A stretch of DNA of 9,252 nt, taken from assembly GCA_030540495.1 (NCBI GenBank), contig JAUNWC010000040.1, positions 1 to 9,252 on the forward strand. The letters are read 5' to 3'. The DNA comes from Bacteroidota bacterium (GTDB lineage Bacteria; Bacteroidota; Bacteroidia; Bacteroidales; P3). Shown piece by piece: positions 1 to 7,152 of this stretch. The stretch's first letter is position 1. The number at the start of each line of letters is the position of its first letter. The position numbers were made by a program, and so were the translations under genes. Below the pieces are notes generated by a model. It had not been told where the DNA came from, did not search any database, and was given only the letters and a program-made list of their open reading frames with translations.

Positions 1-382
1 TCTTGTCTATTATATCATCTGTTTTGTATATGGTATTTTCTGTTTGAGTTATGGAAAAATTATTGTTCTCACATTGCTTGCGTATATTCTCGTTTATTTG
101 CTCAGTTATCTTTGCAACAATGTTTTTGTTGTTGTCAAAATAAAGTTTCTTGTTATCCGCAAGTTCTTTTGTTTCTTTCTCTATGTCTTTGCTATCTTTC
201 TTTATGGCAAAATCAAAAGGTGCTATCAAATTGTCGTGCTTCCAAAAACCTCCTTTTTGAAATTCGTATTTAAAAGACGATTTGGTAGGAGTAAGCATCA
301 CTATTACTCCTGCTATTATTAGTACTTGAATAACCCTGTTTATATAAACAAATATTTGTCTTTTATTTGATAGAAAATTCAT
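1..382 (-). CDS. 7TM-HD family membrane phosphohydrolase (PgpH-like), N-terminal part, cut by window edge
   Basis: An open frame starts at ATG 382 and runs 127 codons without a stop off the left edge, so only the N-terminus is present. Residues about 11-31 form one hydrophobic membrane segment (IQVLIIAGVIVML). Then comes FKYEFQKGGFWKHDNLIAP (37-55), followed by FDFAIKK and a lysine/glutamate-rich, probably helical extracytoplasmic stretch. This short motif, ending in 'APFDF', is the hallmark I know from the start of Bacteroidota 7TM receptor/HD proteins. In that family an extracytoplasmic domain and seven membrane helices precede a cytoplasmic HD phosphohydrolase; characterised members such as PgpH hydrolyse cyclic di-AMP. 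The HD domain itself lies outside the window, so the activity is inferred from family only. The gene begins 19 nt after the stop of the MlaF-type ATPase gene on the same strand, so it is probably the last visible gene of the clpC run. No clear Shine-Dalgarno sequence precedes the start. Confidence 0.85.
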   Translation of the reverse strand, partial: MNFLSNKRQIFVYINRVIQVLIIAGVIVMLTPTKSSFKYEFQKGGFWKHDNLIAPFDFAIKKDSKDIEKETKELADNKKLYFDNNKNIVAKITEQINENIRKQCENNNFSITQTENTIYKTDDIIDK

Positions 383-401
383 AGTTAATCAACTTTTTAC
401 T

Positions 402-1154
402 TCATCCTTTTTCTTTTATCTTTTTGGTCAAAGCAGAACAAAATACAAAATCATTAAGGTGTTTATTATCTGAGGAAAGTATATTGTTGCTATTGCCTTG
501 CCAACAAAGTTCTCCTTTGTTTATAAATATTATGTTCTCACCTATTTCCATTACGGAATTCATATCATGGGTATTTACTATTGTGGTCATATTAAACTCA
601 TGGGTAATATCCATTATAAGTTTGTCTATCAATATGGAGGTAATAGGGTCAAGCCCAGAGTTAGGTTCATCGCAAAAAAGATATTTTGGTTGTGCTGCTA
701 TGGCTCGGGCTATGGCTACTCGTTTGCGCATACCTCCCGAAAGTTCCGAAGGAAACATTTTATTTACTCCTTTTAGATTAACCCTTTCCAAACAATAATT
801 AACTCTTTCCAATCTTTCCTTTCTTTTTTGTCTTGTAAACATACGCAAAGGAAACATAATATTTTCTTCCACACACATGGAGTCAAACAAAGCACCCTCT
901 TGGAAAATAAAACCTATGTCTTTTCTTAACTCCACTTTTTGCTCCCTTGTCATATTAGAGAATACTCTTTCATCGTATGAAACAAAGCCCTCTTCTGGTT
1001 GATACAACCCCGCTATAGTCCTAAGCAAGACAGTTTTACCACTGCCCGATTGTCCTATGATAAGGTTGCACTTGCCGGGCATAAAAACGGTGTCTATATT
1101 ATTCAAAATCTTTCTTTCACCAAAATACTTGCTTATATGCGATACCTTTATCAT
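402..1154 (-). CDS. MlaF/MKL-type ABC transporter ATP-binding protein
   Basis: This 250-residue protein is a complete ABC ATPase: Walker A GQSGSGKT (34-41), Q-loop FQEGALFD (84-91), signature LSGGMRKR (138-145), Walker B YLFCDEP (158-164) and H-loop histidine at about 196 in NTHD. The 'SGGMRKRVAIARA' signature and the 'FQEGALFDSM' Q-loop are typical of the MlaF/YrbF (MKL) branch, which powers phospholipid or lipid movement between the membranes of diderm bacteria together with an MlaE permease and an MCE-domain protein. The cognate permease gene lies 6 nt upstream, which supports this reading. No MCE/MlaD gene is seen here; it may be encoded elsewhere. The protein should sit on the cytoplasmic face of the inner membrane. 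Length and motifs look intact, so it should be functional. The direction of transport and the exact lipid cannot be told from sequence. Confidence 0.93.
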   Translation of the reverse strand: MIKVSHISKYFGERKILNNIDTVFMPGKCNLIIGQSGSGKTVLLRTIAGLYQPEEGFVSYDERVFSNMTREQKVELRKDIGFIFQEGALFDSMCVEENIMFPLRMFTRQKRKERLERVNYCLERVNLKGVNKMFPSELSGGMRKRVAIARAIAAQPKYLFCDEPNSGLDPITSILIDKLIMDITHEFNMTTIVNTHDMNSVMEIGENIIFINKGELCWQGNSNNILSSDNKHLNDFVFCSALTKKIKEKG

Positions 1155-1160
1155 AGACTA

Positions 1161-1910
1161 CTAATTAAATAAAGAGGTTATTAAAATATTAAAAACCATT
1201 ATAACAATACTACTTTGAACTATTGCTTTGGTGCTTTCTTGTCCTACTTCCACACTTCCTCCTTTAAGAGTATAACCTCTATAACAGGCTATGGAAGAAA
1301 TTATTAGTGCATTGATAATAGCCTTTACTATTGCATAGATTATTTCTCCCGTGCCAAATTCCAAACGCACACCCTCCACATATTCAAAATAAGTTATAAT
1401 TCCCATGGGCAAAGCACCTAATAGTCCGCCTATCAAAGCCGAAAAGATACTCATAACCATAAGCAAAGGAAAGAATATAAGGCAGGCTACTATTTTGGGC
1501 AAAATAAGATACGACGCTGTATTCACCCCCATAACCTCCAAAGCATCTATTTGCTCTGTTATTCGTTGTGTTCCAAGTTCTGAGGCTATACGTGAGGCAC
1601 ATTTGCCGGCAAGTATAAGGGAAATTATGGTGGGAGCAAGTTCCAATACTATTGCTTTGCGAGAGGCAAAACCATAAACCCAACTCGGATACATAGGTCC
1701 ATTGATGTTCAATAATAATTGTATAACAATGGCCGCACCTACAAATACACTTATTATCAAAACAATAATTATACTATCTATTCCAAGTGCTTTCATTTCA
1801 AAAATCATTCGTCCAAAAAAAACTTTATTGTTTTGAGGACGATTGAAGGCTTCTTTCATCAAAAGCACATATTCACCCAACTCCCTTAAAAATGTTTTAA
1901 TCTTATTCAC
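1161..1910 (-). CDS. MlaE/YrbE-family lipid ABC transporter permease
   Basis: The 249-residue inner-membrane protein has an amphipathic N-terminus and hydrophobic segments near 45-70, 85-105, 132-170, 190-208 and 228-247. The family motif ELGTQRITEQIDALEVMGVN covers 111-130, and the conserved C-terminal stretch ACYRGYTLKGGSVEVG lies at about 198-213. Both identify the MlaE/YrbE permease family, the membrane subunit of Mla-type lipid transporters. The start is GTG at 1910: an in-frame TAG lies just upstream, the next ATG is only at residue 18, and the residues before it (LGEYVLLMKEAF) belong to the conserved N-terminus. The GTG is 1 nt past the clpC stop codon, so translation is probably coupled to clpC. 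The ATPase gene follows after 6 nt. Known family members flip or extract phospholipid with an MlaF-type ATPase; substrate and direction are not shown by the sequence. Confidence 0.93.
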   Translation of the reverse strand: MNKIKTFLRELGEYVLLMKEAFNRPQNNKVFFGRMIFEMKALGIDSIIIVLIISVFVGAAIVIQLLLNINGPMYPSWVYGFASRKAIVLELAPTIISLILAGKCASRIASELGTQRITEQIDALEVMGVNTASYLILPKIVACLIFFPLLMVMSIFSALIGGLLGALPMGIITYFEYVEGVRLEFGTGEIIYAIVKAIINALIISSIACYRGYTLKGGSVEVGQESTKAIVQSSIVIMVFNILITSLFN

Positions 1911-1911
1911 C

Positions 1912-4467
1912 TTATACTAATTCAAATTTCAATCCTTTTTCTTTGCCTTTCTGAATACTTATTTCTATATCCTTTTTACCATCATTGTTTTCCAAAAGCA
2001 ATTCTGCCAATGGGTCTTCTATTTCTTTTTGTATAGCACGTTTTATAGGTCTTGCGCCAAAGGCTCGCTTTGTGTCAGTATCCAATATATATCGTTTTGC
2101 TCCTTCGGTTACTCTAATAGAATAGCCCAAGTTACTTAGTCTTTCTTTCAAATCTTTTAATTCCAAATCCACTATTTGAATCAATTCCTTATCAGTCAAA
2201 CTATTGAAAAATACAATATCGTCTATACGATTCAAAAACTCGGGAGCAAAGGTCTTTTGTATATCTTTGTTGATTACATTTTGGTTCAAACTATCTATAT
2301 TACTTGCCTTTTGAGTAGTGGAAAAACCGACACCTGTTCCAAAATCTTGTAGAGTTCTGGAGCCTACATTGGAGGTCATTATTATAACTGTGTTCTTAAA
2401 ATCCACCTGTCTTCCTTGTGAGTCGGTAATATGTCCTTCGTCTAATATCTGCAAAAGTATATTAAACACATCTCTATGCGCCTTTTCTATTTCGTCAAAA
2501 AGTATTATAGAATAAGGATGTTGTCTTACTGCCTCGGTTAGTTGTCCTGCTTGGTCATAACCCACATATCCAGGAGGTGCGCCTATAAGTCTTGATACAG
2601 AAAATTTCTCCATATACTCGCTCATATCTATACGGATAAGATTCTTTTGGGAATCAAATAAATATTCTGCCAAAGTTTTTGCCAAATAGGTTTTTCCTAC
2701 TCCTGTTGCTCCAACAAAAAGAAATGAACCTATAGGACGTTTAGGGTCTTTTAACCCAGTACGAGAACGCCTTATGGCTTTGGAAATTCTTACAATAGCC
2801 TGCTGTTGTCCTATTACTTTTTGGTTTAATATGTTTTCCATATTTAGCAAACGGAGAGTCTCGTCCTTAGAAACCTTATTTATCTCTACTCCTGTTATAT
2901 TTGCAATAACCTTTGCTATGTCTTCCTCCGTTATTACTATTGGGTTGTTGGTTATTTGATTATTCCAATCAGAGTTCTGTTGTTTCAAATCCTCTTCCAA
3001 TTCAGCAAGTCTGTATTTTACTGCATTAGCCTTTTCAAACTCCTGTTTTCTCACATATTTTTCTTTTTCTGCTCTAATGGATTCTATTTCCTTTTGCAAA
3101 TCCAATATTGTTTGAGGAAGTTTGATATTCAATACATGCGCTTTTGCTCCTGCTTCGTCCAAAACATCTATGGCTTTATCGGGCAAAAATCTGTCAGTAA
3201 TATACCTTTGAGACAATTTCACGCAGGCTTCTATGGCTTGAGGAGTATATCTTACCTTATGAAAATCTTCATAAGTAGATTTTATATTGTTTAGTATAAT
3301 TATACTTTCCTCTATATTTTCTGGCTCTATTTGTATTTTCTGAAAACGTCTGTCCAAAGCCTTATCTGTCTCAAAGTATTTGCGATATTCTTCTATGGTT
3401 GTGGCACCTATGCATTGTATTTCCCCTCTTGCAAGAGCAGGTTTGAGTATATTAGACGCATCCAAACTTCCCTCTGCTCCGCCGGCTCCTATCATAGTAT
3501 GTATTTCGTCTATAAATATAATTATCTCTGGATGGTGTTGCAATTCAGAAATAAGTCCTTTAAGCCTTTCTTCAAACTGACCTCTGTATTTTGTTCCCGC
3601 TACAACGGAAGCAAGGTCTAAGGTATAGATTTTTTTGTTTGCCAATGTATAAGGAATCTTTTTGCTTGCTATTCTTTGGGCAATACCTTCTACTATGGCA
3701 CTTTTGCCTACTCCTGCCTCGCCTATAAGAACAGGATTGTTTTTTTTGCGTCTGCTAAGTATTTGAATAATACGGTCGGTTTCTTTTTCTCTTCCTACTA
3801 CTGGGTCTAATTTACCTTCTTGTGCAGCAAGAGAGAGATTTTTTCCAAAGTTATTTAAGTAAGGTGTGTTTTCTTTGTCCTCGTCTTTTTTTCTCTTTGT
3901 GCCTTTGCGAATAGAGGGCGGTGTGTCTTGTCCTGTTTCGTTATCTGGGTCAAAGTTCTGAAAAATAGTAGGTATTACTATCTCAAAACTTTCTGCTTTT
4001 ATTATAGGAGTATGTCCTTGTTGTTTATTACGATTGTTAAAGTGGTCTAAAACCGCATCATATCCAATATTATATTGTTCAAACAAGTCTTTTACTGGTG
4101 ATTGTTTTAGTTTGCATATACCAAGCAAAAGATGTATTGTGCCTATGTTTTGAGAAAAAATAACCTTAGTAGAAAGTCTTGCCAATATTATAGCCTGAGT
4201 GGCAGTGGTAGAGAAAGGAGTGTTGTTTTTTCCGTCTGGTTGCACCTCTCTCATAGCATCCTGCTCTGTGATTTCTTCTATTTGTTGCTTAAATGTGTCT
4301 ATATCATCGACAAAATCGCTTATAATCTGAAAACCAATACAGGTTTTGTTTCTTAGCATACCGAGCATAATAGGTGCAACACCTATTAAAGGATAGTTTA
4401 AACGTGCTGCCTCGTCTGTGGCATTTTTCATTACCTCTTGAGCATTCTTTGTGAAACCCTTCATCAT
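1912..4467 (-). CDS. clpC: ClpC-type AAA+ unfoldase, ATPase subunit of the ClpCP protease
   Basis: The 851-residue protein has the full ClpC layout. A double Clp-N repeat covers about 4-140, followed by a polar, probably disordered linker (about 150-200). The first AAA+ module has Walker A GEAGVGKS (249-256), Walker B IIIFIDE (315-321) and DRRF (372-375). A short M/UVR-like coiled coil (about 455-500, KQEFEKANAVKYRLAELEED) separates it from the second AAA+ module, which has Walker A GATGVGKT (586-593), Walker B IILFDE (654-659) and an arginine finger in FLNRIDD (744-750). The short M domain and the VGF tripeptide (713-715) of the ClpP-docking loop distinguish it from the disaggregase ClpB and imply partnership with ClpP, which is not in this window. 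Its role is ATP-driven unfolding of substrates for cytoplasmic proteolysis. The gene starts with ATG ATG (4467 or 4464), about 10 nt after an AAAGGG that resembles a Shine-Dalgarno sequence. It appears to lead the mlaE-mlaF-HD gene run. Confidence 0.97.
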   Translation of the reverse strand: MMKGFTKNAQEVMKNATDEAARLNYPLIGVAPIMLGMLRNKTCIGFQIISDFVDDIDTFKQQIEEITEQDAMREVQPDGKNNTPFSTTATQAIILARLSTKVIFSQNIGTIHLLLGICKLKQSPVKDLFEQYNIGYDAVLDHFNNRNKQQGHTPIIKAESFEIVIPTIFQNFDPDNETGQDTPPSIRKGTKRKKDEDKENTPYLNNFGKNLSLAAQEGKLDPVVGREKETDRIIQILSRRKKNNPVLIGEAGVGKSAIVEGIAQRIASKKIPYTLANKKIYTLDLASVVAGTKYRGQFEERLKGLISELQHHPEIIIFIDEIHTMIGAGGAEGSLDASNILKPALARGEIQCIGATTIEEYRKYFETDKALDRRFQKIQIEPENIEESIIILNNIKSTYEDFHKVRYTPQAIEACVKLSQRYITDRFLPDKAIDVLDEAGAKAHVLNIKLPQTILDLQKEIESIRAEKEKYVRKQEFEKANAVKYRLAELEEDLKQQNSDWNNQITNNPIVITEEDIAKVIANITGVEINKVSKDETLRLLNMENILNQKVIGQQQAIVRISKAIRRSRTGLKDPKRPIGSFLFVGATGVGKTYLAKTLAEYLFDSQKNLIRIDMSEYMEKFSVSRLIGAPPGYVGYDQAGQLTEAVRQHPYSIILFDEIEKAHRDVFNILLQILDEGHITDSQGRQVDFKNTVIIMTSNVGSRTLQDFGTGVGFSTTQKASNIDSLNQNVINKDIQKTFAPEFLNRIDDIVFFNSLTDKELIQIVDLELKDLKERLSNLGYSIRVTEGAKRYILDTDTKRAFGARPIKRAIQKEIEDPLAELLLENNDGKKDIEISIQKGKEKGLKFELV

Positions 4468-4504
4468 CTGTTTTTCCCTTTGCTATATTTAAAAATAGTA
4501 AAAC

Positions 4505-4519
4505 TAAATTGCAAATTTA
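4505..4519 (-). promoter_or_regulatory. Candidate clpC promoter with palindromic -7 element
   Basis: In the 77-nt gap between aroA and clpC, the minus strand reads TAAATTTG (4519-4512), an exact match to the Bacteroidota -7 consensus TAnnTTTG. It ends 44 nt before the clpC start codon. The element is part of a 15-nt palindrome, TAAATT-GCA-AATTTA on the plus strand (4505-4519). I cannot find a good TTG at the -33 distance, so the promoter may be weak, activator-dependent, or a chance match in AT-rich DNA. I see no intrinsic terminator for aroA in this gap; an A8 tract at 4521-4528 has no convincing stem before it. Confidence 0.45.
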
Positions 4520-4544
4520 TAAAAAAAATCTTAAATCACTTACA

Positions 4545-5798
4545 TTAGGCAGAGCGAACCTCAACCAATTCTACAACATCCTTCCAAAAATTGCGCCAAG
4601 ATTTTTCTACACAAACAATATTGTCAAAATATATTTCTTTACACATAGCAGAGCAAACGATTAGAGCCATTACTATTCTGTGGTCGTTATATGAATCAAA
4701 ACAAGGGCTTATTTCTTTGCTTACTTTCCCTTTCTCTATTATAAAACTATCTTTATCTATGGAGCATCTCTCGCCCATTTTGTTTAACTCTCTTGCTATG
4801 TTTTCCAATCTGTTAGACTCTTTAACTTTTTGAGAAGAGAGCCCTAATATCTTTCCTCTTACTCCTTTGCAATACATACTTACAGCCAAAGGAAGAAAAA
4901 CATCGGGGGTGTTTGTCAAATCAAATTCCAAGTCTCTATTCTCTGAAAAAAACTCAGGATTGTATGACAATTTGGCATATTTTTCCAAAAAGACAACCTC
5001 TACGCCCAACTCTTTAAACATCTCTATTGCCTTATAATCTCCTTGCAAATCGCTTGGGTATAAGTCTTGGACTAACACATTTTCCAACTGCCAAACACTC
5101 ACAAAAGACAAAAGAAAACAAAGCGAAGAGTAATCTTTTTCTACTCTTGTTTTTTTGAACTGATAATTTGATTCTTGCGATAAAATAATCTTGTCTTTAA
5201 TTGAGATTTTTGCTCCAAAGGTGTTTGCCAAAGCAATGGTTTGTTCTATATAAGAAAATGAAGGTTGTTGTTTTGCTAACCTTATGGACAAACCGCCCTT
5301 TATATACGGAGAAATCAAAAGCAAAGCACTGATTATTTGGCTTGTAAGTTGTTTTTCTATCCTTATGCTGTTTTTACTTTCCAATGGTCCTCCCTCTATC
5401 ATAATAGGAAAAGGATGCTCTATGGTATTATATTCTATATTTGCTCCCAATTGTTTGAGAATAAGCAACAAGTCTTTTACCGGTCTTTTGTTCATTCTTT
5501 CGCTTGCCTCTACTATCCATTTTCCTTTCGCAAGGCATAGCAAAGCGATAAGAAACCTTGTTGTTGTTCCTGCATTTTTACAACAAAACTTCTTGTTCTC
5601 TCCTTTTTCTACTTCTGAGATAAATTTGTCTAACAATAGAGTATCGCCACTATCTGATAAGTCTTCTATAATATCTTTTCTTTCAGATAAATACCTAATA
5701 ATAAGCAAACGATTGCTAATGCTTTTGGAAGAAGGTAGTAGAAGTTTTATTTCTTTTTTTTTCTCTATTTGTTTTGCCTTAGCAACAAAGTTATACAT
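4545..5798 (-). CDS. aroA: 3-phosphoshikimate 1-carboxyvinyltransferase (EPSP synthase)
   Basis: The enzyme joins phosphoenolpyruvate to shikimate-3-phosphate, giving EPSP, the sixth step of the shikimate route to chorismate and aromatic amino acids. The 417 residues carry the family signatures in order: LPSSKSISNR (21-30; Lys25, Ser26, Arg30), NAGTTTR (75-81), RMNKRPV (101-107, PEP-binding Arg105), LTSQIISALL (151-160), catalytic Asp299 in TPDVFLPLA, KVKESNR (324-330, Glu327 and Arg330), YNDHR (370-374) and Lys399 in VEKSW. All substrate-contact positions I can align by eye with the E. coli enzyme are retained. Gly77 in NAGT is the residue normally present in glyphosate-sensitive class I enzymes. 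The sequence is otherwise divergent, as is common for Bacteroidota AroA. The start at 5798 overlaps the end of the upstream sigma-54 activator gene by 8 nt (ATGTATAA), with AAATAAGG immediately upstream, so the two are probably co-transcribed and translationally coupled. No other shikimate gene is nearby. Confidence 0.95.
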   Translation of the reverse strand: MYNFVAKAKQIEKKKEIKLLLPSSKSISNRLLIIRYLSERKDIIEDLSDSGDTLLLDKFISEVEKGENKKFCCKNAGTTTRFLIALLCLAKGKWIVEASERMNKRPVKDLLLILKQLGANIEYNTIEHPFPIMIEGGPLESKNSIRIEKQLTSQIISALLLISPYIKGGLSIRLAKQQPSFSYIEQTIALANTFGAKISIKDKIILSQESNYQFKKTRVEKDYSSLCFLLSFVSVWQLENVLVQDLYPSDLQGDYKAIEMFKELGVEVVFLEKYAKLSYNPEFFSENRDLEFDLTNTPDVFLPLAVSMYCKGVRGKILGLSSQKVKESNRLENIARELNKMGERCSIDKDSFIIEKGKVSKEISPCFDSYNDHRIVMALIVCSAMCKEIYFDNIVCVEKSWRNFWKDVVELVEVRSA

Positions 5799-6978
5799 CC
5801 TTATTTCCCTTTAACCCGTATTCCACTATTTTTCTATACAATGTTCTGTCACTTATTCCCAACTCCTCTGCCGTTTCTTTTCTTTTGCCATTGTGTTTTT
5901 TTAATGCATCTATTATTGCCTGTTTTTTCAAATCTCCAATGTTTAGATTTTGCTCTCCATTTAGTTCTATATCAATAATATCGTTTTCATTGTTATGATT
6001 ATGCACAGAAGAACCTATTAGTGGAGTGGTGGCAAGATGACCATTGGTAATAATGGTTTTTACTATTTCTTTTAATTGTTCAAGTTCTGCTTTTATGTTT
6101 GTTATATCTCTTTTGTTTTGTAATATTATTTGCGTCATATCGTCAAATTGCCTCTCTGTGTTAGTACCATCAAAGACCACAGGCAAAGCCGATTCCATAG
6201 GAATATATCTTCTAAGAGTTTGTGCATCTATGGAGCGAGAGGTTTCTACTATGGATATTTGCTCAGCAATGTTTTTTAACTGCCTTACGTTTCCTTTCCA
6301 AGTATATTGTTTTAGGTATTCTCTCGCTTCTTCGGTGAGAGATATGTGAGGAATGTGATATTTCTCTGCTTGGTCTACTGCAAACCTCATAAAGAGCATA
6401 TAAATATCGTCTTTTCTTTCTCTAAGCGGGGGTATGGTTATGGAGATTTGATTCAAACGATAATACAAATCCTCCCTAAATGTCCCTTTCTCTATTGCTT
6501 TGAGAAGATTAACATTTGTTGCTGCTACTATTCTTACATCGCAATGCAAAGGTTTGGAAGAACCCACAGGCAAAAACTCACCCGCCTCCAATACTCTCAA
6601 CAACTTTACTTGCATTCCCAAAGGCAATTCTCCCACTTCGTCCAAAAAGATAGTACCTCCGTCTGCCTCTGCAAAATAACCTTTGCGGTCTCTGTCGGCG
6701 TTAGTAAAAGCGCCTTTCAAGTGTCCAAAAAGTTCGCTCTCTATAGTTCCCTCGGGTATGGCACCACAATTGACAGCAATGTATTTATTGTGTTTTCTTG
6801 CACTGCTTTGGTGAATAATCTTAGAAAAAACCTCTTTGCCCACACCACTTTCTCCCATAACCAAAACACTCATATCAGTTATAGCAACTTTTGAGGCTAT
6901 TTCTATTGCTCGGTTTAACTCTTTGTTGTTTCCAAGTATGCCAAACTTCCTTTTTATTGCCTGTATATCCTCTGTCAT
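5791..6978 (-). CDS. Sigma-54-dependent transcriptional activator without sensory domain (AAA+ plus Fis-type HTH), GAFTNA variant
   Basis: The 395-residue protein is a bacterial enhancer-binding protein. After only about 15 residues it enters the AAA+ domain: Walker A GESGVGKE (42-49), sigma-54 contact loop GAFTNA (89-94), Walker B GGTIFLDEVGE (107-117), sensor 1 AATN (152-155), arginine-finger region REDLYYRL (168-175) and sensor 2 GNVRQL (229-234). A linker of about 100 residues follows, including a probable coiled coil (about 281-311). A Fis-type helix-turn-helix ends the protein (about 347-390; KRKETAEELGISDRTLYRKI). There is no receiver, GAF or PAS domain. Such proteins hydrolyse ATP to open promoters bound by RpoN holoenzyme. 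The usual loop is GAFTGA; here codon AAC gives Asn at the fifth position. Target genes are unknown. In Bacteroidales the closest-looking proteins are, as I recall, often beside lptE and secG; here the gene overlaps aroA. The start at ATG 6978 has an A/T-rich leader without a clear Shine-Dalgarno. Confidence 0.94.
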   Translation of the reverse strand: MTEDIQAIKRKFGILGNNKELNRAIEIASKVAITDMSVLVMGESGVGKEVFSKIIHQSSARKHNKYIAVNCGAIPEGTIESELFGHLKGAFTNADRDRKGYFAEADGGTIFLDEVGELPLGMQVKLLRVLEAGEFLPVGSSKPLHCDVRIVAATNVNLLKAIEKGTFREDLYYRLNQISITIPPLRERKDDIYMLFMRFAVDQAEKYHIPHISLTEEAREYLKQYTWKGNVRQLKNIAEQISIVETSRSIDAQTLRRYIPMESALPVVFDGTNTERQFDDMTQIILQNKRDITNIKAELEQLKEIVKTIITNGHLATTPLIGSSVHNHNNENDIIDIELNGEQNLNIGDLKKQAIIDALKKHNGKRKETAEELGISDRTLYRKIVEYGLKGNKDV

Positions 6979-7152
6979 ATCTATGATTTTAACACTAAAA
7001 TAACGTCAATCCTTTCTTTTTTATTGTTTATATTTTCTACCTATTTCTGTTTATAAAAATACCTACTTTTCGGTATTGCAAGGGTTGTGTAAAGTGTATA
7101 CTTTTGCAAATTCAAATTTTGAGAATAAATAACTAATAAAATGATATAAAAA
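6979..7152. other. Divergent intergenic region between the sigma-54 activator and the secreted-protein gene
   Basis: This 174-nt AT-rich stretch must hold the start signals of both divergent genes. A good Bacteroidota promoter is visible for the rightward gene (7076-7106). For the leftward gene I find only imperfect matches: TATTTTAG at 7002-6995 and TGAATTTG at 7113-7106 on the minus strand, neither with a convincing -33 partner. No sigma-54 element (TGGCAC-N5-TTGCA type) is present on either strand. TTTGCAAA at 7103-7110 is a perfect 8-nt palindrome lying across the rightward -7 element. Confidence 0.6.
7076..7106 (+). promoter_or_regulatory. Bacteroidota-type promoter of the secreted-protein gene
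   Basis: TTG at 7076-7078 and TACTTTTG at 7099-7106, separated by 20 nt, match the primary-sigma promoter of Bacteroidota (TTTG/TTG near -33 and TAnnTTTG near -7). Transcription would begin roughly at 7112-7115, leaving a leader of about 40 nt before the ATG at 7153. The start codon is preceded by an A-rich sequence and no Shine-Dalgarno, which is normal for the phylum. An ATG at 7141 meets a stop after two codons and is not the start. Confidence 0.7.

Noticed and set aside
44..322. Plus-strand 92-residue frame near the left edge
   Set aside because: It is antisense to the recognisable N-terminus of the 7TM-HD protein, and its hydrophobic sequence is what reverse translation of AT-rich coding DNA gives.
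1912..4467. ClpB disaggregase as an alternative identity for the large AAA+ protein
   Set aside because: The long ClpB middle domain is absent, and a VGF ClpP-docking tripeptide and a short UVR-like coiled coil are present, all pointing to ClpC.
5284..5814. Plus-strand 176-residue frame within aroA
   Set aside because: Antisense to clearly conserved aroA motifs and without a promoter or family resemblance; a shadow frame.
6759..6774. Sigma-54 promoter-like TGGCAC-N5-TTGAC on the plus strand
   Set aside because: The -24 half is perfect but the essential GC of the -12 half is GA, and the site lies inside and antisense to the activator gene.
6346..6894. Plus-strand 182-residue frame within the sigma-54 activator gene
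   Set aside because: Antisense to the AAA+ motifs of the activator; composition is Cys/Tyr/Phe-rich as expected for a shadow frame.
6995..7002. Minus-strand TATTTTAG as -7 element for the sigma-54 activator gene
   Set aside because: One mismatch to TAnnTTTG in very AT-rich DNA and no TTG at the right distance upstream; too weak to annotate.
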